This document shows positions 7,783-17,190 of a stretch of DNA of 33,585 nt, piece by piece; position 1 is the first letter of the stretch; each line of letters starts with the position of its first letter. Position numbers and translations under genes: made by a program. The DNA is from Armatimonadota bacterium (GTDB lineage Bacteria > Sysuimicrobiota > Sysuimicrobiia > Sysuimicrobiales > Kaftiobacteriaceae). The stretch spans positions 363 to 33,947 of the forward strand of contig JAVKHY010000017.1 in assembly GCA_031459765.1 (NCBI GenBank). Direction: 5' to 3'. Below the pieces are notes generated by a model. It was given only the letters and a program-made list of their open reading frames with translations, did not search any database and was not told the DNA's origin.

Positions 7783-8523
7783 ATGGAATGGTGGCAGCGG
7801 CTCTTCGATTCCCCGATCTACTTCGAACTCTACGAGGCCGAGGACACCCGGAAGGCCGTCCGGGAGGTTGACGCGCTCCTCCGGCTGCTCGATCTCCATC
7901 CCCCGGCCCGGATCCTCGACGTCCCCTGCGGCTACGCCCGTCATGCCATCGAGCTGGCCCGTCGCGGCTTCACGGTGACGGGGGTAGACGCCTCGGCGGT
8001 GCAGATCGCCCGCGGGCGGGAGAAGGCCGCTGCCGCCGGCGTCGCCGTCGACCTGCGCGAGCTCGACGCCCGGCGCCTGGAGTTCGAGGGCGAGTTCGAT
8101 CTGGCCATCAACATGTTCCTCTCCTTCGGGTACTTCGAGACCGATGCGGAGCATCTGGCCATGCTGACCGGGATCGCCCGGGCGCTGCGGCCCGGCGGCC
8201 GGCTGCTGATGGAGTTCTGGAACCGGGAGTACGAGATCCGCTACTTCGACCGGTATCAGGTGGACCGCACCGGAGAGGTGGTGGAGGTCGAAGAGTGGGA
8301 GTTCGACCACCTGCGGGGGCGGTTGAACTGGACCAACACGGCGTTCTTTCCCGACGGCCGCCGCCAGTCCTGGTGGCACTCCATCCGGGCCTATACCGTC
8401 GTTGAGATGCGTCAGCTCTTCGAGCAGGCGGGGCTGGGGCTGGAAGCGGTGTACGGCGGTCTGGGCGGCGAGCCCTACTCCATCGAGAGCGAAGCCGCCG
8501 TCTTCGTCGCCCGCCGGCTCTAG
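7783..8523 (+). CDS. Class I SAM-dependent methyltransferase, substrate unknown
   Basis: Rossmann-fold methyltransferase of 246 residues. Motif I is ILDVPCGYARHAIELA (about residues 45-60), motif II ends in the acidic VDAS, motif IV is LAINMFLSFGYF, and the post-motif GGRLLMEFWN follows. I start at the ATG at 7783; an in-frame TTG at 7774 is possible but less convincing. It begins 19 bp after hpaD on the same strand, so it is probably the last gene of the operon. The later part with aromatic-rich YQVDRTGEVVEVEEWEF resembles small-molecule methyltransferases. It could act on a catechol or on a cofactor, but nothing in the sequence decides this. Confidence 0.88.
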   Translation: MEWWQRLFDSPIYFELYEAEDTRKAVREVDALLRLLDLHPPARILDVPCGYARHAIELARRGFTVTGVDASAVQIARGREKAAAAGVAVDLRELDARRLEFEGEFDLAINMFLSFGYFETDAEHLAMLTGIARALRPGGRLLMEFWNREYEIRYFDRYQVDRTGEVVEVEEWEFDHLRGRLNWTNTAFFPDGRRQSWWHSIRAYTVVEMRQLFEQAGLGLEAVYGGLGGEPYSIESEAAVFVARRL

Positions 8524-8537
8524 GACGGCGCCTCCGA

Positions 8538-8543
8538 TATAAT
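8538..8543 (+). promoter_or_regulatory. -10 element TATAAT
   Basis: A perfect TATAAT overlaps the first possible ATG (8542) of the small ORF. Transcription would start near 8550, at the in-frame GTG at 8551, giving a leaderless message. No good -35 is visible 17 bp upstream. Confidence 0.5.
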
Positions 8544-8766
8544 GGATGGTGTGGACGGCCTCAGGTCTCTTCTCCGGGCGACTTGGCGCAAGGCCATGGT
8601 TGTGCGCGCGGCGCGGCCCCGGGGCATCCGGCGACGCCCGCGGGAGCGCGGCGAAGTCCTGGCCCTGCGGGAACTCACCCTGCGGATCGCGCGCCGGGCC
8701 TTTCAGACCTGGTTGCGGCACGTCGGTCCGCGGCGCTACCGACTGATCTCCGGCCGCGGCGAATGA
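8542..8766 (+). CDS. Small Arg-rich protein of unknown function, coupled to nucleotidyltransferase
   Basis: A 74-residue ORF (71 if the GTG at 8551 is used). I do not recognise it. It is very basic, with about 20 arginines, and seems to form two helices (residues about 5-25 and 40-60) around an Arg/Pro-rich linker. Position-specific GC is roughly 77/59/84 percent for codon positions 1/2/3, the pattern expected of real coding in this genome rather than chance. The stop overlaps the start of the downstream nucleotidyltransferase (ATGA), suggesting a two-gene unit. A DNA- or RNA-binding partner or antitoxin is conceivable but inferred only from position. Arg-rich chance ORFs are common in high-GC DNA, so confidence is moderate. 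Confidence 0.5.
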   Translation: MDGVDGLRSLLRATWRKAMVVRAARPRGIRRRPRERGEVLALRELTLRIARRAFQTWLRHVGPRRYRLISGRGE

Positions 8767-9341
8767 GCGGGCTTTCTCCCCTGGCCAAGGCCCGGGCGGA
8801 ACTCGCGGCGCTCCGGGCGCTGGCCAACCCCCTTGAGGTCCAGCTCCGAACGGCAGCGGTGATCGCCAGGATCCTGGAACGGCTGGGACATCCCGTGGTG
8901 GTGGTAGGAGGCTCCGCCGTGTCCTTCTACACCGGCGGCGCCTACCTCTCCCGGGACGTCGACCTCGTCACAACCGCCTCGGGTACGGAATTGCGCGACG
9001 TGCTCACGGAGCTGGGATTCGAACGTCGCGACGGAGCCTGGGTGCATCGCGACACCGACGTGGTCGTGGACTTCCCCCCGCCTCCGCTGGCCGGCGACCT
9101 GGGGCGCATCACACGCGTCGACACCGAGGAGGGGTCCGTCGCCATTATCGGCCTGGAGGATCTGGTGATCGACAGGCTGAACGCGGTAGTCCACTGGCAG
9201 GACACCGAGGCCCGGGAATGGTGTATCTCGATGCTCGCTCTGCACCAGGATCTCGACGTCGACTACCTCCGCCGTCAGGCCCGGGCGGCGGGGGTCGCGG
9301 AGGAACTCGACGCCGTGAGGCGCGAGGCCGGCGGGATGTAG
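8763..9341 (+). CDS. Pol-beta-like nucleotidyltransferase domain protein
   Basis: A 192-residue protein of the minimal nucleotidyltransferase type. VVVVGGSAVSFYTGGAYLSRDVD carries the GGS helix-turn and the two metal-binding aspartates (DVD, about residues 65-67). A third acidic position may be Asp in VVVDFP (about residue 102). A helical tail contains LEDLVIDRLNAVVHW. Such proteins are often halves of toxin-antitoxin or defence modules, or nucleotidylate RNA or protein targets; which applies here is unknown. The ATG overlaps the stop of the small ORF and has no strong ribosome site, so it may depend on coupling. It converges with panE, 19 bp away. The fold is likely; the function is open. 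Confidence 0.78.
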   Translation: MSGLSPLAKARAELAALRALANPLEVQLRTAAVIARILERLGHPVVVVGGSAVSFYTGGAYLSRDVDLVTTASGTELRDVLTELGFERRDGAWVHRDTDVVVDFPPPPLAGDLGRITRVDTEEGSVAIIGLEDLVIDRLNAVVHWQDTEAREWCISMLALHQDLDVDYLRRQARAAGVAEELDAVRREAGGM

Positions 9342-9360
9342 CCTCGGGCAGGACGGCGCG

Positions 9361-10293
9361 CTACGGTCGGGCGGTTCGGGCCGCCAGGTCGTGCGGGCGC
9401 AGGGCGGCGTAGATCGCCCGGCAGGCGGGCGTGGGGACGCCGTACCGCTCGCCGAGGCGCACGACGGTGCCCAGCAGGGTGTCCAGCTCGGTACGGCGGC
9501 CGGCCGTGAGGTCCGTATACAGGGAGGAGTAGCTCCCCGGGTCCAGGGCCAGGGCGAAGGCGCGGACGCGCTCACGCTGTCCTTCAGGGATGGGGACGCC
9601 GTGGGCCCGTCCCACCGCCGCCACTTCTTCCGCCACGTCGAGGTACATGGCGAACGTTTCCGGCGTTTGGCGGATGATCCCGATCGGCAGGCGCGTCAGC
9701 GCCGTCATCCCGCCCTGGGCATTGATGAAGATGAATTTCTCCCACATCTCCACCAGGATGCGGGTGGAGATCTCGACCGGGACGCCGGCCGCCCGGAAGG
9801 CGTCTCCGGCGGCGCGGACCCGGCCGGTCACGGTGCCGTCGAGTTCGCCCAGGACCACGCGGCGCGGTCCTCCGGTCTGTCGGATGAGGCCGGGCGCGCC
9901 CACCGTGCAGAAGATCTGACAGAGGCCGCCCAGCACATGGCGCCGTCCGACCGCTTCCGCAAGGGCCTCGACGCTGTCCACGCCGTTCTGCAGCGTCAGC
10001 ACCGCCGTCTCGGGTCCCAGCAGGGGCGGCAGGAGCCGTACGGCGGCCGGTGTGTCATAGGCCTTCACGGTGAACAGCACGAGATCCACGGGGCCGATCT
10101 CCCGCGGGTCGTCGGTGGCCCGCACGGCGACCGTGAACGGCTCCTCGACGGCGGTCTCCACCCGCAGCCCCCGGTCGCGCATCGCGGCCAGGTGCTGTCC
10201 CCGCGCCAGGAACCACACCTCGCTGCCGCCGCGCTGCAGCACCGCCCCGTAGTAGCCCCCGACGGCTCCGGCTCCCAGCACCGCGATGCGCAT
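9361..10293 (-). CDS. panE: 2-dehydropantoate 2-reductase (ketopantoate reductase) family
   Basis: NADPH-dependent reductase of 310 residues that makes pantoate for coenzyme A synthesis. The N-terminal dinucleotide-binding motif is GAGAVGGYYG. LFTVKAYDT and the QNGVDSVE block follow. The catalytic lysine is in EMWEKFIFINAQGG, and the C-terminal helical domain contains the GRRTELDTLLG stretch. I chose the ATG at 10293 because it puts the Rossmann motif at the N terminus; an upstream GTG at 10362 would add an implausible Pro/Ala-rich leader. It diverges from the exporter operon over 98 bp. ApbA/PanE paralogues can reduce other 2-oxo acids, so the exact substrate is not certain. Confidence 0.9.
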   Translation of the reverse strand: MRIAVLGAGAVGGYYGAVLQRGGSEVWFLARGQHLAAMRDRGLRVETAVEEPFTVAVRATDDPREIGPVDLVLFTVKAYDTPAAVRLLPPLLGPETAVLTLQNGVDSVEALAEAVGRRHVLGGLCQIFCTVGAPGLIRQTGGPRRVVLGELDGTVTGRVRAAGDAFRAAGVPVEISTRILVEMWEKFIFINAQGGMTALTRLPIGIIRQTPETFAMYLDVAEEVAAVGRAHGVPIPEGQRERVRAFALALDPGSYSSLYTDLTAGRRTELDTLLGTVVRLGERYGVPTPACRAIYAALRPHDLAARTARP

Positions 10294-10391
10294 GATGGTC
10301 AGCGCTTCCCGCCCGCGGCCGGGGTTCCCTGCCTGGGCCTCGACGGGTGCCGGCGGGGGCATACGCGCAGGAGGAGCGGCGCAGGTACGGA

Positions 10392-11797
10392 ATGCCTGTG
10401 GGGACCGTGATCTCCAGGCGGACGGCAGCAGTCCTGATCCTGATCCTTCTCGGCGGGATCGCCCTGGCCTGGGTCTTCCTGGGTTCCGGGGGGCCGATGG
10501 AGGTAGAGGCGGCCCGGATCACCCGCGGGGCCCTTGAGGTCGCCCTCCCGGTGGAAGGAATCTTCGAAACGCGCGCGGTCGAACTGGCCTTTGAGATTCC
10601 AGGTCGCCTCGCCGCGGTGTCGGTGGCCGAAGGGGACGCGGTCTTCGCCGGCCAGCGGCTGGCCTGGCTGGAGACCGCCGAACTCGCCGCCGCCGTCGAG
10701 CAGGCGGCCGCCGCCGCGCAGGCGGCCCGCAGCGAGGTCGCCCGCGCCGGCGCCGCGGTCGAGGCCGCCCGCCAGCAGGCCGTCCAGGCCCAGGCCGCCT
10801 ACGGTGCCGCCCTGGCCAACCTCCGGCAGTTGCGGGCTGGAGCCAGGGTGGAGGAGCTGCGGCAGGCCGAGGCGGCCGCCGCCGCGGCGGCCAGTGCGCT
10901 GGAACAGGCCCGTCGCAATCTGGCCACGACCGAGCAGTTGTTCTCCCAGGGGGCGGTGGCGCAGAGCCAGGTCGATGCGGCCCGCGCCCAGTACCAGACC
11001 GCCGAGGCGCAGTACCGGCAGGCCGCCGCGCAGCTCCAGGCGGTGCGCGCGGGGGCGCGGCCGGAGGCGGTGGAAGCGGCCGAGCAGCAGGCGGCGCAGG
11101 CCCGGGCGGCGGCGCAGGCCGCCCGCGTCAACATCGGGCAGGCCGAGGCCGTGCTGCAGGCGGCGCGGGCCAACGCGCTCCAGACCGAGGCCACGCTGCG
11201 CGCCGCCCGGGCCCGGATGGCGCGGGCGTACCTGACCGCGCCCTTCGACGGCGTGGTCAGCCGGATCTTTCTCACCGCCGGCTCGCCCGTCGGCCCCGGG
11301 GTCCCCGTCATCACCCTCGTCTCCCGGGAGGGCTGGGTCACCGCGGAGGTGGACGAGTCGGACATCGATGAGGTGCGCCTCGGCCAGCAGGCGCGCATCA
11401 CCGCCGACGCCTACCCGGGGCTGACCCTGACCGGCCGCGTGACGCGCATCGGCAGCGCCGTGGAGATCCGGGGCGGGACGCGGATTGTGCGGGTGCGCGT
11501 CGATCCCGACCGGCCCTCCGGGATGCGCGCGGGCACCAGCGTGGACGTCAGCATCATCAGGTCCCGGCTGCCCGGGGTGCTGCTCGTGCCCATCGACGCC
11601 GTCCAGCCCGGTGAGGACGGGCTCCACTACGTCTTCGTCGTCGAGGCCGGTCTGTTGCGCCGGCGGCAGATCCGGCTCGGCGAGCGCAACGAGGTGGCGG
11701 CCGAGGTGGTGGCGGGGCTGCGGGAGGGCGACCTCGTGGCCCTCGGCGACCCGGCCGCCCTGCAGGAGGGGATGCGGGTCCGGGTCCGTCTGGCGCC

Positions 11798-11801
<4 letters not shown>
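10392..11801 (+). CDS. HlyD/MacA-type periplasmic adaptor of an ABC exporter
   Basis: Membrane fusion protein of 469 residues: a single N-terminal membrane helix (about residues 8-30), a split biotinyl-lipoyl-like domain, a long Ala/Gln/Arg coiled-coil hairpin (about residues 85-275), then beta-barrel and membrane-proximal domains. The hairpin contains two similar RAGAR-x-E-x-(V/L) turns, as in many HlyD proteins. AYLTAPFDGVVSRIF marks the return into the lipoyl domain. I start at the ATG at 10392; an in-frame GTG at 10347 would add 15 residues. The stop overlaps the ATPase start. Together with the next two genes it forms a MacAB-like efflux or lipoprotein-handling system; the substrate is unknown. 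Confidence 0.9.
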
Positions 11802-12523
<722 letters not shown>

Positions 12524-12525
12524 CC

Positions 12526-13761
12526 ATGTCGGCGGCCTGGCGCGGTCTGGTGGGATTGGGCGAGGCGCTCGCCGTCGCCGCGGAGGCCCTGCGGGCCAAC
12601 ACCCTGCGCAGCATCCTGACCACCCTGGGCGTGATCATCGGCGTGGCGGCGGTCATCTCCCTCGTCTCGGTGGGCCAGACGGCGCGGACCAGCGTCGTGG
12701 GAGAGTTCGCCAGCCTGGGCCCGGAGCTGCTGTGGGTCCTGCCCGGCAAGGCCAAGGAAGGGACCTTCGGCGCGGCGGAAGAGGGCCGCCTCACCCTGAC
12801 CTACGACGATGCGCAGGCCCTGGCCGCACAGGGCCGCACCATCGCCGGGGTGGCCCCCGTCCTGCAGACCCAGATCCAGCTCATCGCCGCGGCCCGCCGG
12901 TACACGACGACGATCGTCGGCACGACCCCCGAGATCTTCCAGATCCGGGGGCTCACCCTGGCCGCCGGGCGGTTCCTCAACAACGCCGACCTGGCCCGCC
13001 GCAAGCGGGTCGCCGTGCTGGGGACGTCGTTGGCGCGGGCCCTCTACCGGAATCCCGCCGCCGCCGTGGGCCGGCGGTTCACCCTGGGCGGCCGGGCCTT
13101 CGAGGTGGTCGGCGTGCTGGCCCCGGAGGGGTCGATTCTGGGGCTCGACCTGGACGACCGCGCCTACGTGCCCTTCACCGTGGCGCAGCAGATCTTCAAC
13201 CTCAACTACGCCACCTTCTTCTTCGTCAAGGCCGCCGATCCGACGGCGGTGCCGCGCACCAAGCGCGAGGTGGAGCGCATCCTGCTGCGCCAGCACCGCG
13301 GGGAGGAGGACTTCACCGTCCTCTCCCAGAGCCAGCTCCTCCGGTCCCTGGACGCCATCCTGCGCATCCTCACCGTGGCCCTCTCCAGCATCGCCGGCAT
13401 CTCGCTGGTCGTCGGCGGGATCGGCATCATGAACATCATGCTGGTCTCGGTGACGGAGCGCACCCGGGAGATCGGGATCCGCAAGGCCATCGGGGCGCGG
13501 CGCAGCACCATCCTCACGCAGTTCCTGATCGAAGCGGTGGCGATCAGCCTGGTCGGCGGCTTCCTGGGGATGCTGGCCGGCCTGACCGGGTCCTGGGTGA
13601 TCTCGGCCCGGCTGTTCCAGACCGTGCCCACGGCGGCGACGATCGTCCCCGTCGTGGCCCTGGCCTTCGGTTTCTCCGTCGCCGTCGGCGTGATCTTCGG
13701 CGTCTATCCGGCCTACCGGGCGGCGGGGCTCAACCCGGTGGAGGCGCTGCGGTATGAGTGA
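12526..13761 (+). CDS. ABC exporter permease, MacB/FtsX family
   Basis: Membrane subunit of 411 residues with the four-helix MacB layout. An N-terminal helix (about residues 25-50, TLRSILTTLGVIIGVAAVISLVSVG) is followed by a large periplasmic MacB_PCD domain to about residue 275, then three C-terminal helices. These include GISLVVGGIGIMNIMLVSVTERTREIGIRKAIGAR, the conserved FtsX-family cytoplasmic coupling region. The ending GLNPVEALRYE is diagnostic. The ATPase is a separate gene, unlike fused E. coli MacB. It completes the three-gene exporter. Confidence 0.94.
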   Translation: MSAAWRGLVGLGEALAVAAEALRANTLRSILTTLGVIIGVAAVISLVSVGQTARTSVVGEFASLGPELLWVLPGKAKEGTFGAAEEGRLTLTYDDAQALAAQGRTIAGVAPVLQTQIQLIAAARRYTTTIVGTTPEIFQIRGLTLAAGRFLNNADLARRKRVAVLGTSLARALYRNPAAAVGRRFTLGGRAFEVVGVLAPEGSILGLDLDDRAYVPFTVAQQIFNLNYATFFFVKAADPTAVPRTKREVERILLRQHRGEEDFTVLSQSQLLRSLDAILRILTVALSSIAGISLVVGGIGIMNIMLVSVTERTREIGIRKAIGARRSTILTQFLIEAVAISLVGGFLGMLAGLTGSWVISARLFQTVPTAATIVPVVALAFGFSVAVGVIFGVYPAYRAAGLNPVEALRYE

Positions 13762-13779
13762 GCCTCCGGCGCGGCGCGC

Positions 13780-13808
13780 TTGCTGGCGACCGCCGGCTCC
13801 CCTATAAT
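13780..13808 (+). promoter_or_regulatory. Promoter of the tRNA-Ala gene
   Basis: TTGCTG (13780-13785), a 17-bp spacer and a perfect TATAAT (13803-13808) place transcription start about 6 nt before the mature tRNA. Confidence 0.75.
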
Positions 13809-13820
13809 GACGCTGGCCGT

Positions 13821-13896
13821 GGGGACGTAGCTCAGCTGGGAGAGCGCCGCACTCGCATTGCGGAGGTCGCCGGTTCGAATCCGGTCGTCTCCACCA
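13821..13896 (+). tRNA. tRNA-Ala (anticodon CGC)
   Basis: A 76-nt cloverleaf with encoded CCA. The acceptor stem GGGGACG pairs with CGTCTCC and contains the G3:U70 pair that defines alanine tRNAs; the discriminator is A73. The D-arm GCTC/GAGC, anticodon stem CCGCA/TGCGG and T-arm GCCGG/CCGGT around TTCGAAT all fold. The anticodon CGC is at 13854-13856 and reads GCG, a codon common in this GC-rich genome. Confidence 0.97.
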
Positions 13897-14021
13897 GAGA
13901 TCCCATGGCGGTATAGAGCACCTTGCCCTGCCCCTTGCACCAGTCTGCCTCAAAGCCAGCACTGCCGCTCGAGTCCCGGCGTAGTGGTCCTTCCCAACGG
14001 ATGGTAAAGTAGGGGGCAGGC

Positions 14022-16391
14022 ATGGCGACCGGCGACACGACCAAGCGCATCCTCGGGCCCTCACGCCGGCCGACGATCCGGCCCCCGCGGCCTCCCTGGT
14101 ACGCGCGGTCGGGATGGCGCCTCGCGCTGTGGGCGGGCGGGACACTGGTCCTGGTGATGGTGCTGGCCGCCGGCGCCGTCGTCGGCATGGGGCTGGCCTT
14201 CGCCACGAAGCTGCCCGACATCTCCGCCCTGTACGCTCCGCCCAGCGAGGCCACACGCGTCTACGCCAGCAACGGCGAGCTCATCGCCAGCCTGTACCGC
14301 GAGAACCGCGACACCATCCCGCTGGAGGAGATCCCCGCGGCGCTCCAGCAGGCCGTGATCGCCATCGAGGACGAGCGCTTCTACCAGCACCGCGGCGTGG
14401 ACCTGCGCGGCACGGCCCGGGCGATGTGGCGGAACCTTCTGGCCGGGGAACTGCGCGAGGGCGGCAGCACCATCACCCAGCAGCTGGCGCGCAGCGTCTT
14501 CCTCACCCAGAAGCGCCAGTTCAGCCGGAAGCTCGCCGAGATGATGCTGGCCGTGGAGATCGAGCGCCGCCTGACCAAGGCCGAGATCCTGGAGCGCTAC
14601 CTGAACCAGGTGTACTTCGGTCAGGGCGCCTACGGCGTGGAGATGGCCGCCCGCGTCTACTTCGGCAAGCGCGCCCGGGAGCTGAATCTGGCGGAGAGCG
14701 CGCTGCTGGCGGGGCTCATTCGCGCCCCCACCATCTACTCTCCGCACCAGAACCCGGAACTGGCCAAAGCGCGCCAGCGCGTCGTCCTCACCCGCATGAT
14801 GGAGCTGGGCTACCTCACGCCCCGCCAGGCGGCGCAGACCGCGGAGCAGCCCCTGAAGCTCACCGCGGAGGGCAGCGCCGGGCTGATCGGGATTCGCGCC
14901 CCGTATTTTGTCTCGTACATCCTGCCCTACCTCCTCGAGCGCTACGGCGAGGAGGTGGTCTACAACGGCGGGCTGCGCGTTTACACGACGATGGACGTCC
15001 GCCTGCAGGCCGCAGCGGAGAAGGCGATCCGTCAGGGCATCGAGCAGGCGGAAAAGCAGAAGCTCAGGGTCAGCCAGGGGGCGCTGGTGGCCATCGAGCC
15101 GGAGACCGGCTTCATCCGGGCGATGATCGGCGGCTACGACTTCGCCCAGAGCCAGTTCAACCGCGCCTGGCAGGCCCACCGCCAGCCGGGGTCGGCCTTC
15201 AAACCCTTCATCTACACGGCGGCCGTCGCCAACCGGATGACCACGACCCGGCGCATCGTGGACGAACCGGTGCGCTACGAGATCGTCGGGGCCACGGAGA
15301 AAGAGCGGATCTGGGAACCGAAGAACTACGACGGCAAGTTCCGCGGCGAGATCACCCTGCGCGCGGCGCTGGAGCAGTCCATCAACATCCCGGCCGTCAA
15401 GACGCTGGCCGAGATCGGTCCGCAGACGGTGATCGCCTACGCCCGGCGCATGGGGATCACCACGCCGCTGCGGCCGCACCTCTCCCTGGCCTTGGGCACG
15501 CCCGATCTCACGCCGCTGGAGATGGCGTCGGCCTACGGCACCCTGGCCGCGATGGGGGTGCACGCCGAGCCCATCGCCGTCCGGCGGATCACCACCAGCG
15601 ACGGCCAGGTCCTGGAGGACAACCTGCCGCGGCGGGACCTCGTCCTCAGCGCCGACGTCTCCTACCTGATGATCGACCTCCTGAAGGGCGTGATCCTGCG
15701 CGGCACCGGCCGCGCCGCGGACATCGGTCGGCCGGCCGCGGGCAAGACCGGCACCACCGACGACTACCGCAACGCCTGGTTCATCGGCTTCACCCCACAG
15801 CTCAGCACCGCGGTCTGGGTGGGCAACGACGACAACACCCCGATGCGCCGCGTGGTGGGCGGTACCGTCCCGGCGCGCATCTGGCGGGAGTTCATGCGCG
15901 CGGCGCTGGAAGGGACGCCCCCCGAGGACTGGGTGCGGCCGGAGGGCGTCGTGGAGGTCACGGTCTGCGCCCCGTCCGGCCTGCTGGCCACCCCGGCCTG
16001 CCCCCATCCGCGGCGCGAGCTCTTCATCCGCGGAACCGAGCCCACCGAGTACGACTCCGGGGCGGCCACCGAGGCGGAGGCGACACGGGTGACCGGATCG
16101 GTGCCCCTGCAGGTTCTGACGCCCCGCGGAGGGCAGGAGGTGAGCTCGCCCTTCGCCGTCGAGGGCGCGACCGTTCCCGGGGCCACGGTAACCCTCAGCA
16201 TCCTGGCCCAGGGCGGCTTCCTGCGCGTCCAGCTCGCCGAGACCACCCTGCCCGTGACCGACGAGGGCCGGTTCAACTATGTCTTCCGGCCGTCGCTGCG
16301 CATCGCCGGGGTGCGCTACCTGATCACCATCACGGCCACGACGGCCGACGGCGCGCGGTCCACGGCGACGCTCACGGTGACGGAGCGCTGA
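14022..16391 (+). CDS. Bifunctional penicillin-binding protein 1A
   Basis: Class A PBP of 789 residues that polymerises and cross-links peptidoglycan outside the membrane. It has a basic cytoplasmic tail, a membrane helix at about 36-60, and a GT51 glycosyltransferase domain (about 80-245) with catalytic Glu116 in AIEDERFYQH and GGSTITQQLAR. The transpeptidase domain (about 345-620) has the SAFK motif (Ser391, Lys394), SIN (453-455) and KTGT (575-578). After about residue 690 comes an added beta-rich, Ig-like module (PLQVLTPRGGQEV onward) not found in minimal PBP1A. The ATG has an AGGGGGCAGGC site in front. It is separated from the tRNA by 125 bp in which I see no other feature. Confidence 0.95.
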   Translation: MATGDTTKRILGPSRRPTIRPPRPPWYARSGWRLALWAGGTLVLVMVLAAGAVVGMGLAFATKLPDISALYAPPSEATRVYASNGELIASLYRENRDTIPLEEIPAALQQAVIAIEDERFYQHRGVDLRGTARAMWRNLLAGELREGGSTITQQLARSVFLTQKRQFSRKLAEMMLAVEIERRLTKAEILERYLNQVYFGQGAYGVEMAARVYFGKRARELNLAESALLAGLIRAPTIYSPHQNPELAKARQRVVLTRMMELGYLTPRQAAQTAEQPLKLTAEGSAGLIGIRAPYFVSYILPYLLERYGEEVVYNGGLRVYTTMDVRLQAAAEKAIRQGIEQAEKQKLRVSQGALVAIEPETGFIRAMIGGYDFAQSQFNRAWQAHRQPGSAFKPFIYTAAVANRMTTTRRIVDEPVRYEIVGATEKERIWEPKNYDGKFRGEITLRAALEQSINIPAVKTLAEIGPQTVIAYARRMGITTPLRPHLSLALGTPDLTPLEMASAYGTLAAMGVHAEPIAVRRITTSDGQVLEDNLPRRDLVLSADVSYLMIDLLKGVILRGTGRAADIGRPAAGKTGTTDDYRNAWFIGFTPQLSTAVWVGNDDNTPMRRVVGGTVPARIWREFMRAALEGTPPEDWVRPEGVVEVTVCAPSGLLATPACPHPRRELFIRGTEPTEYDSGAATEAEATRVTGSVPLQVLTPRGGQEVSSPFAVEGATVPGATVTLSILAQGGFLRVQLAETTLPVTDEGRFNYVFRPSLRIAGVRYLITITATTADGARSTATLTVTER

Positions 16392-16406
16392 CCCGCGTAG
16401 TACAAT
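16377..16406 (+). promoter_or_regulatory. Probable yebC promoter
   Basis: GTGACG (16377-16382), an 18-bp spacer and TACAAT (16401-16406) lie across the 3' end of the PBP gene. The predicted mRNA has a leader of about 30 nt containing the yebC ribosome site. Confidence 0.5.
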
Positions 16407-16443
16407 ACGAACGGATCGCATCCTCCAGGTGGCGAGGTCCGCC

Positions 16444-17190
16444 GTGTCCGGGCATTCCAAGTGGCACAACATTCGGATCAAGAAGCAGAAGGCCGATCTC
16501 GTTCGCGGCAAGCTCTTCAGCAAGTTCGCCCGGGAGATCGCCGTGGCGGCCAGGGAAGGCGGCCCCAACCCCGAGGGGAACGCGCGGCTGCGCACGGCCA
16601 TCGAGCGGGCCCGCGAAGTCGGGATGCCCAACGACAACATCCAGCGGGCGATCCAGCGCGGGGCGGGCGGCGCGGAGGGCGCCAGTTACGAGGCGATCAC
16701 CTACGAGGGGTATGCCCCGGGCGGCGTGGCCGTCCTGGTCGAGGTGCTCACGGACAACCGCAACCGCACCGCGGCCGACGTGCGGAGCCTGTTTACCAAG
16801 CACGGCGGGGCGCTGGGGGAAGTGGGCTCCGTGGCCTGGATGTTTGACCGGCGGGGGATGATCCTCGTCGATCGCACGAAGGTGCAGGAGGACGATCTGC
16901 TCCTTGCGGCGCTGGAGGCCGGAGCGGACGACGTGCGCAGCACCGCGGAGGCCTACGAGATCGTCACCGCGCCGGAGCAGCTGGACAAGGTGAAGCAGGC
17001 CCTGGCCGCGGCGCGGATCCCCATCCAGTCGGCCGAGGTGACGATGGTCCCCAAGTCCACGGTGCCGGTGGGGCCGCGCGAGGCCAAGCAGGTGCTGGCC
17101 CTGATGGACGCCCTGGAAGACCACGACGACGTCCAGCGGGCCTACGCCAACTTCGACATCCCCGACGAGATCCTCCAGCAGGTCGGCTGA
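16444..17190 (+). CDS. yebC: YebC/PmpR family DNA-binding/translation factor
   Basis: TACO1/YebC-family protein of 248 residues, the usual length. The highly conserved N terminus SGHSKWHNIRIKKQKAD begins at the GTG at 16444, which has GAGG six bases before it; an in-frame GTG at 16429 would add five unconserved residues. The ANNPNxR-type region is GGPNPEGNARLRTAIERA, and the MPNDNIQRAIQRG block is also present. Family members are described as transcription regulators and as ribosome-associated factors easing polyproline stalls. Its position just before ruvC is conserved in many bacteria. Confidence 0.96.
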   Translation: MSGHSKWHNIRIKKQKADLVRGKLFSKFAREIAVAAREGGPNPEGNARLRTAIERAREVGMPNDNIQRAIQRGAGGAEGASYEAITYEGYAPGGVAVLVEVLTDNRNRTAADVRSLFTKHGGALGEVGSVAWMFDRRGMILVDRTKVQEDDLLLAALEAGADDVRSTAEAYEIVTAPEQLDKVKQALAAARIPIQSAEVTMVPKSTVPVGPREAKQVLALMDALEDHDDVQRAYANFDIPDEILQQVG

